A stretch of DNA of 11,324 nucleotides from UBA7236 sp031372705 (GTDB lineage: Bacteria; Bacteroidota; Bacteroidia; Chitinophagales; BACL12), in assembly GCA_031372705.1 (NCBI GenBank), contig JANMLV010000234.1, forward strand, positions 1-11,324, given 5' to 3'. The first letter of the stretch is position 1. Each line of letters opens with the position of its first letter. The notes below the pieces were generated by a model. The model was not told the origin of the DNA. It did no database searches and saw only the letters and a list, made by a program, of their open reading frames with translations. The position numbers and the translations under genes are program-made. Positions 6,731 to 11,324 of this stretch are shown in pieces.

Positions 6731-7269
6731 TTATCTTAAAAACTTAATTAACTGAAGAAATTATTATCATAAACAATTAATTCAATAGTTTTAGTAAGTC
6801 ATTACTTAAATTACAGGTAGCCATTACTTGGTAATCTCATTTTTAAAAAACAAAAATTCTTAGTAGTTTGGATTTTATTACAAATCAGTCTAACTGTTGC
6901 AAAATCGTTATATTAATTGGTTTATAGGTAGTTCAGAACGATAAAAATTGGCAAGTCAGGAGGGTTGGTGTGGCCGACTTAATTTATGTGTGCGTCTTCT
7001 TCATAAGAGCCACATTTGTGACTCTGGCTTTTAAATTTAATTTGGATTCCATGGTTTATATATTGTGATTACAAATATCTTATAACAAGACTAACAAGTT
7101 AAAATGACATTTCCAAATTTTTTATACTATTTTTTTGTTGTTTTTTAAAAATATTTTGAATCATTACTCAATTATAGTGGATGATGAACTAATTAATAAA
7201 AGGGGATTAGTTAAAAGTCGTTGCAATAAAAACTATAAAAGATGATGCAAATTAATTTCCTACTACCAT
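6731..7269. other. AT-rich gap with no recognisable gene
   Basis: No open frame here looks coding on either strand. Most of it is AT-rich, with long T and A runs near 7120-7160. The exception is a GC-richer stretch at about 6945-7030, which includes an imperfect inverted repeat at 7006-7025 (AGAGCCACA, TT, TGTGACTCT; 8 of 9 pairs). It may be a remnant of a lost gene or element, but I could not identify it. Confidence 0.5.
7006..7025. repeat. Imperfect 9-bp inverted repeat in the RHS-side gap
   Basis: AGAGCCACA and TGTGACTCT pair at 8 of 9 positions around a TT centre. The repeat sits in the GC-richer part of an otherwise AT-rich gap. There is no T-run directly after it on either strand, so a terminator is not favoured; an element end or operator is equally possible. 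Confidence 0.25.
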
Positions 7270-7543
7270 TTAAATTATGTAATGGGGAATAACTTCCATT
7301 GAAAAAAATCTCGCAAAGCTATATTTAGAATCTGAACTGCAGTTAAATAAGGCATAAACTCTTGCCCCAAAATAAATGGCAATATTATCACCAAGCAATT
7401 CATCTGTTATATTATTTGTTTTCACCATAGAAATCAAAGCGATAATTCTCATAAGTATTTGAAAAATTCCGTTCCACCAACAACATCCCATACGGGTCAA
7501 AGCGCAAAGTCCTTGAAAATGAAGTGCTATTTGAGGAATACAT
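7270..7543 (-). pseudogene. Frameshifted remnant of an RHS-repeat-associated core domain
   Basis: Two overlapping minus-strand frames together resemble the conserved RHS core found near the end of RHS/YD-repeat proteins. The first (7543-7412) reads RTLRFDPYGMLLVERNFSN and then ENYRFDFYGENK before a stop; compare the usual PYGMLLPGR, YRFGFNGKE pattern. The second frame (stop at 7270) carries on with GDNIAIYFGARVY and then RFFSME, compare GNxxDFGARVYDxRLGRFLSVDP. The frame changes near 7420, and about a dozen extra residues separate ARVY from RFFSM. The large upstream YD-repeat region is absent. RHS proteins are big secreted or toxin-delivering proteins whose tips often vary; this is only a fossil of one. 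The frame ending at 7270 can be opened at an ATG at 7500, but it is unlikely to be a real gene. Confidence 0.62.
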
Positions 7544-7590
7544 GCATTAAAAGTAATTATTTAAATGCAGAATTGAGATGTTTTTGATCG

Positions 7591-7606
7591 TTTTACATGT
7601 GTAAAA
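7591..7606. promoter_or_regulatory. Operator-like palindrome TTTTACA-TG-TGTAAAA
   Basis: Two perfect 7-base arms are separated by two bases, the form of a site for a dimeric regulator. It lies about 200 bases before the likely -7 element of the downstream gene, far for a repressor but possible for an activator. No regulator is encoded in the window. Confidence 0.3.
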
Positions 7607-7676
7607 GTTCACATCAGTTTAACTTTTTTGTAACTCCTGCCAATTTATTCAGAAATTAGGATGGTTGATGAAAAAA

Positions 7677-7697
7677 TAATGAGCAACCTGCTCGTTA
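7677..7697 (-). terminator. Terminator-like hairpin, minus-strand orientation
   Basis: TAATGAGCA and TGCTCGTTA pair along nine positions (one as G-T) around ACC. On the minus strand the stem is followed directly by TTTTTT, the layout of an intrinsic terminator. There is no minus-strand gene immediately to its right in the window, so if real it would stop antisense transcription or be a relic. Confidence 0.35.
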
Positions 7698-7789
7698 GTA
7701 TTGCAGCATGCAGTAAACCAAATTGCATGATTCCAATCGCAGCCTTACACATACGCATAACCAACAACATCTATGTCCTAAAAAATTCC

Positions 7790-7797
7790 TAATTTTG
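7790..7797 (+). promoter_or_regulatory. -7 promoter element of the PKD-protein gene
   Basis: TAATTTTG is a full match to the Bacteroidota -7 consensus TAnnTTTG and lies 19 bases before the ATG at 7817, giving a leader of about 14 bases. No TTG was found at the usual distance upstream, so the -33 element is weak or missing. Confidence 0.45.
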
Positions 7798-7816
7798 CCA
7801 AAAATTAACCTAAAGC

Positions 7817-9619
7817 ATGATTAATCGTCACACAACGCTTATCACCATTTTTATACTTTTAGCAAAAATCGGATTTTCACAGGCTTGCAGCACCTGCAGT
7901 ATCGACTACGCATGGATTACACCGGGCGTATATCCGGACACCCTCCCTCCTGCTATTGCAGGCGAATTTTATGAAAGTGATATCACCTTTGTAATGCAAG
8001 CAGATACTACTGTTGATGTAGTTGGTACATTGGAATTTTTAAATTATCATATTCTTGAACCTGTTGGAATGCCTTATGGCATGAACGTTTCAACCAATTT
8101 GGGCGATTTACCGGTCGATTACGACCCCGATGTTAGCCTTTATGGATGTGCGCGCGTTTGCGGAACGCCTTTAGTGCCGGGTTGGTACGAAGTAACTGTC
8201 CCCCTTATTGCCACTTTAGAATATCCCGGTGGCGACCAAGCTGCAGAATACAGCATATTTTTAGAGGTATTGCCGGCTCCGGTTGTTGGTGGCGGATTTA
8301 TTCCTACCACAACCTACGGATGCGACCCTGTGAATGTAGATTTTGAAACAAGCATACACAGTGCAGGCGCCGACGGATTTACCTACAGTTGGGATTTTGG
8401 CAATGGCGTTACCAGTAATAGTGAATTTCCTCCCACACAAACTTATACCGCTTTAGGAGGCGTAACAACCGAATACGTGGTAACACATACCATAACTATC
8501 GACACATTTGGTTACGAGTTAGATTATGCTACAATTATAGAAAGTGGTTGCGATGATTGCACTTTTTTTGGATGTACCGGATTAATTGAAGCTGAGAAAC
8601 CGGATTTATATTTAATTATTACTGCACTGGGTATTAATACAGAAGCCGATGCATTTGCTGATACTTATCCTCCAATTACGTTCAGTTTAGGCGCCGCAAT
8701 CGATCCCGCAGCAACATATACCATGCAAATGAAAGACGATGATGGTGGTTTAGCCGGTGGCGATGACAATTGTGGTTCGTTTACGTTCGATGGCGATGAT
8801 GTGGGTACTTCCACGTTAACATCAGGCAGTCATACGGTTGAAATTAGTATAACGCACCCTGTAATTACCTATACGTTTTATGATACCATTACCATTTACC
8901 CTGCAGTTACTGAACCTATCATTTCAATTGTAGGCGAAACTATATTTTGCTCAGGCGATTCAGCAATATTAAATGCCCCGATTATTGCCGGCGTTGAATA
9001 CCAATGGGCTAAAGATGGCGACCCAATTCCGGGTGCCGATTCAACAAGTTTAATTGTTTTTGAAACAGGCGTTTACGATTTAATGGTAACCGGTGTCGGT
9101 GGCTGTTTTGCAAGTTCCGATACTATTCCCGTTACTGTTTATGAGCAACCTACAGCACCAAATATTATTGTTATTCTCGGCGAATTAACCACATCTACTA
9201 TTTGGGATGTGCAGTGGTATTATGATGGCAGTCCTATTCCCGGCGCAACTGAAAACACCTATACACCTGCAATTGAAGGCACTTATCAAGTAGCTGCAAT
9301 TAATGGTCCATGCGTTGCCTTTTCAGTTGAAATCGATTTTGTTTTTCAATCTATTGAAGATATTAATATTTCCGATATTGTTATTAGTCCTAACCCGAAT
9401 AACGGCACTTTTAATGCATCTTTTTCAGTTGCTTCACCTCAAGATATTACCATTGCACTACAAAATATTTTAGGTGAAACTATTTATGGCGCATCATTAA
9501 AAAATGCTTTTGGAACTACCGTTTATCCCATTAATTTAAATCAAGTGGAAAGTGGCATCTATTTTTTAAACATTAAAGGTGAACGCGGCAGCGCAACAGT
9601 AAAATTGCTCATTAATTAA
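7817..9619 (+). CDS. Secreted PKD/Ig-like protein with T9SS sorting domain
   Basis: A 600-residue cell-surface or secreted protein. Residues 1-22 are a signal peptide (cleavage near FSQA). The mature N-terminus is cysteine-containing (CSTC). Residues about 36-152 form a module ending in CGTPLVPGWYEVTVPL, resembling putative-Ig (He_PIG-like) domains. A PKD domain covers about 155-240, with YSWDFGNG at 190-197. Two similar Ig-like segments follow, around 370-442 (YQWAKDGDPIPGADSTSLIV) and 447-505 (VQWYYDGSPIPGATENTY); the shared D-G-x-P-I-P-G-A suggests tandem duplication. The C-terminal 80 residues are a T9SS type A sorting domain starting ISPNPNNGTF, so the protein should cross the outer membrane by T9SS and be anchored or released. 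No enzyme domain is seen, so adhesion or a structural role is an inference. Intact. Confidence 0.88.
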   Translation: MINRHTTLITIFILLAKIGFSQACSTCSIDYAWITPGVYPDTLPPAIAGEFYESDITFVMQADTTVDVVGTLEFLNYHILEPVGMPYGMNVSTNLGDLPVDYDPDVSLYGCARVCGTPLVPGWYEVTVPLIATLEYPGGDQAAEYSIFLEVLPAPVVGGGFIPTTTYGCDPVNVDFETSIHSAGADGFTYSWDFGNGVTSNSEFPPTQTYTALGGVTTEYVVTHTITIDTFGYELDYATIIESGCDDCTFFGCTGLIEAEKPDLYLIITALGINTEADAFADTYPPITFSLGAAIDPAATYTMQMKDDDGGLAGGDDNCGSFTFDGDDVGTSTLTSGSHTVEISITHPVITYTFYDTITIYPAVTEPIISIVGETIFCSGDSAILNAPIIAGVEYQWAKDGDPIPGADSTSLIVFETGVYDLMVTGVGGCFASSDTIPVTVYEQPTAPNIIVILGELTTSTIWDVQWYYDGSPIPGATENTYTPAIEGTYQVAAINGPCVAFSVEIDFVFQSIEDINISDIVISPNPNNGTFNASFSVASPQDITIALQNILGETIYGASLKNAFGTTVYPINLNQVESGIYFLNIKGERGSATVKLLIN

Positions 9620-9626
9620 AATCAAT

Positions 9627-11012
9627 ATGGAATACGGGGAACTGGTGGCCGAGCAACGGCAATATTTTGCGACAAAAGCTACATTGCCGTATCACTTTCG
9701 CATTGAACAACTTACACGGTTGCTTAATGTGGTAATTCAACAGGAAAGCGCTATTGTTTCAGCACTTAAACACGATTTGCATAAATCAGATTTGGAAGCA
9801 TGGGGAACTGAATTTGGTGTTGTAATTACTGAAATAAAATATTATATCAGTAAATTAAAAAAATGGATGCGACCTGAACATATTCGCACACCTATTTTTC
9901 ATTTTCGGGCGAAAAGTTTTATCCAAAAAATCCCTTATGGCAATACCTTAATTATTGCTCCTTGGAACTATCCTTTCTTACTAACTATTCGTCCGCTAAT
10001 TGGTGCAATTGCTGCAGGTAATACTGCAATAATTAAACCCTCCGAAAATGCACCTGCAACAGCAGCTGTTTTAGCTGAAATAATTAATAACAATTTCAAT
10101 AAAGCCTATTTGCATGTTGTGAATACCAATGTGGAAGGTTCAAAACTACTAATTCAACAAAAATTCGATTATATTTTTTATACAGGTGGCGAATCGGTGG
10201 GAAGATTAATCTATCAAGCAGCAGCTAAAAACCTTACGCCTGTTACGTTAGAGCTTGGTGGTAAAAATCCGTGTATTATTGATGCCACTGCAAATTTAGA
10301 TATTACAGCATCGCGTTTAGTTTGGGGGAAATTCAGCAACAGCGGACAAACTTGTGTTGCTGCTGATTATATTTTAGTGCACGAAAGTATTAAAGATGCA
10401 CTCATTCAAAAAATAATAGCGCGCATCGAATCATTTTTTGGAAAAGATGCACAACAGAGTGCCGATTATGGTCGTATAATTAATAATTTTCATTTCGACC
10501 GGGTTTGTAATTTAATGAAAAATGAAAAAATTATTTATGGTGGAAAATCAGATAAAACAGATAAATATATTGAGCCGACACTAATTGAATTGCTTAAGCA
10601 AGATAGCGCAATAATGCAAGAAGAAGTTTTTGGTCCGCTGTTGCCAATAATCAGCTTTAGCAAAATAGACGATGCCATTAAAATAATTAATGAACATCCT
10701 AACCCATTAGTAATATACCTGTTTACAACAAATAAAAATTTGATGCGCCAATTTGCTGAAGAAACTAGCAGTGGCGATATGGTAATTAATGAAACAGTAT
10801 TGCATTTCGGCAATTTATTTATGCCAATTGGCGGAAAAGGAAGCAGTGGATTTGGTAAAATGCAAGGGAAATATACTTATGACGCATTTTCTCACCACAA
10901 AAGTGTCTTGCAAAAACGGTTTTTTCCTGATTTACCCATTCGTTATCCACCTTATACCCAAGGACAGCTTCAAAAACTCAAAATTTTATTCAAGTATATT
11001 TTTCAGCGATAA
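9627..11012 (+). CDS. Aldehyde dehydrogenase, ALDH3-like
   Basis: A 461-residue NAD(P)-dependent aldehyde dehydrogenase that oxidises aldehydes to carboxylic acids, probably medium or long-chain aliphatic or aromatic aldehydes by analogy with ALDH3 enzymes. Visible landmarks are APWNYPF (N114, oxyanion hole), IKPSE (K137, cofactor), YTGGESVG (about 186-192, Rossmann turn), ELGGKNP (E209, general base), SGQTCVAADY (C243, catalytic nucleophile) and QEEVFGPLLP (E333 and F335, cofactor). All key residues are present. The compact length and C-terminal HHKSVLQKRF pattern fit class 3 rather than the roughly 500-residue class 1/2 enzymes. No transmembrane anchor is evident, so it is probably cytoplasmic. 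The ATG is 7 bases after the stop of the PKD-protein gene with no promoter between, so co-transcription is likely, although the two products have no obvious shared task. Substrate unknown. Confidence 0.93.
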   Translation: MEYGELVAEQRQYFATKATLPYHFRIEQLTRLLNVVIQQESAIVSALKHDLHKSDLEAWGTEFGVVITEIKYYISKLKKWMRPEHIRTPIFHFRAKSFIQKIPYGNTLIIAPWNYPFLLTIRPLIGAIAAGNTAIIKPSENAPATAAVLAEIINNNFNKAYLHVVNTNVEGSKLLIQQKFDYIFYTGGESVGRLIYQAAAKNLTPVTLELGGKNPCIIDATANLDITASRLVWGKFSNSGQTCVAADYILVHESIKDALIQKIIARIESFFGKDAQQSADYGRIINNFHFDRVCNLMKNEKIIYGGKSDKTDKYIEPTLIELLKQDSAIMQEEVFGPLLPIISFSKIDDAIKIINEHPNPLVIYLFTTNKNLMRQFAEETSSGDMVINETVLHFGNLFMPIGGKGSSGFGKMQGKYTYDAFSHHKSVLQKRFFPDLPIRYPPYTQGQLQKLKILFKYIFQR

Positions 11013-11068
11013 TATTAATTGCGGCTTTTAATAGTCAGTTGAATCACCGTTTGTATAAACAACCTTAC

Positions 11069-11096
11069 TTGCCACCGTTTTCTTTTCATAACTTCG
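11069..11096 (+). promoter_or_regulatory. Bacteroidota-type promoter for the aminotransferase gene
   Basis: TTG (11069-11071), 17 bases, then TAACTTCG (11089-11096), which matches TAnnTTTG at 7 of 8 positions. A start near 11101 would leave a leader of about 13 bases before the ATG at 11114, similar to the other promoters proposed in this window. Confidence 0.45.
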
Positions 11097-11113
11097 CAAC
11101 TTAAACTGAATGC

Positions 11114-11324
11114 ATGCAGGAACTAGCAAAACGTATTGCCAATCTGAATGAATCTGCCACCATCAAAATGGCACAGATGACACGTGAGCTGAAGAGCCAG
11201 GGACGTGATATCATTGACCTGAGTTTGGGAGAACCGGATTTTGAAACCCCTGAACACATCAGAACAGCAGCAAAAAAAGCTATAGACGACGGATTTACGC
11301 ATTACACACCCGTTGCAGGGTATT
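11114..11324 (+). CDS. Class I PLP-dependent aminotransferase, aspartate type (partial)
   Basis: The first 70 codons of a gene cut by the window end. The translation starts MQELAKRIANLNESATIKMA and contains the N-terminal signature of the Ib subgroup of aspartate aminotransferases: ESATIKMAQMTRELKSQGRD, then IIDLSLGEPDFETPEHI and FTHYTPVAGY. The SLGEPDF loop and the THYTPVAGY segment line the substrate and PLP pocket in this family. The full protein is usually about 400 residues; the PLP lysine lies beyond this window. It would transfer the amino group between aspartate or a related amino acid and 2-oxoglutarate in the cytoplasm. The ATG at 11114 is chosen because the upstream ATG at 11110 is out of frame. 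About 100 bases separate it from the aldehyde dehydrogenase, with its own likely promoter. Exact substrate cannot be told from this part. Confidence 0.9.
   Translation, partial: MQELAKRIANLNESATIKMAQMTRELKSQGRDIIDLSLGEPDFETPEHIRTAAKKAIDDGFTHYTPVAGY

Larger units (their letters stand above)
7544..7789. other. Gap upstream of the PKD-protein gene with two palindromes
   Basis: No coding frame is apparent. Two symmetric sites stand out: TTTTACA-TG-TGTAAAA at 7591-7606, and a 9-base stem at 7677-7697. The stretch links the RHS remnant to the promoter of the next gene. Confidence 0.5.

Noticed and set aside
8146..8346. 66-codon frame inside the PKD-protein gene
   Set aside because: Out-of-frame shadow of a well-supported gene.
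10535..11031. Frames overlapping the aldehyde dehydrogenase gene on both strands
   Set aside because: Shadows of a gene with all catalytic motifs in place; the plus-strand one starts inside the gene in another frame.

Overview
The window reads as a piece of a Bacteroidota chromosome. The best evidence is two secreted proteins that end in type IX secretion (T9SS) C-terminal sorting domains, with YPNP-like motifs near the start of the domain. Other signs are promoter-like sites of the Bacteroidota form (TTG, 17 to 20 bases, then TAnnTTTG), start codons without a clear Shine-Dalgarno sequence, and low overall GC. The genus cannot be read from this sequence. No tRNA, rRNA or CRISPR array was seen.

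Layout. Positions 42-1482 (minus strand) hold a small protein of unknown function and an exported calcineurin-like metallophosphoesterase. Positions 1483-2152 carry no convincing gene, but contain several palindromes and a GC-rich island. Positions 2153-4464 are an IS66-family insertion sequence with intact-looking tnpA, tnpB and tnpC and recognisable terminal inverted repeats. To its right, on the minus strand, lie two damaged genes for secreted proteins. One is an Asp-box/BNR-like gene whose 3' end is cut off by the IS. The other, just upstream, is a repeat-containing T9SS protein with one in-frame TAA. Positions 6684-7816 have no intact gene but include a frameshifted scrap of an RHS-repeat core domain (minus strand, 7270-7543).

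From 7817 the content looks like normal backbone on the plus strand: an intact PKD/Ig-like T9SS surface protein, an ALDH3-type aldehyde dehydrogenase starting 7 bases after it, and the first 70 codons of a class I PLP-dependent aminotransferase of the aspartate aminotransferase type, cut by the window end.

Interpretation. The middle (about 1500-7800) looks like an eroding accessory patch: an IS without matching target duplications, a gene truncated with no visible remainder on the other side, a nonsense-interrupted gene and an RHS fossil. I see no clear novel multi-gene system. The most useful leads are the single-stop T9SS gene, the unusually long IS inverted repeats combined with signs of an IS-adjacent deletion, the RHS remnant, and the palindrome-rich gap left of the IS.
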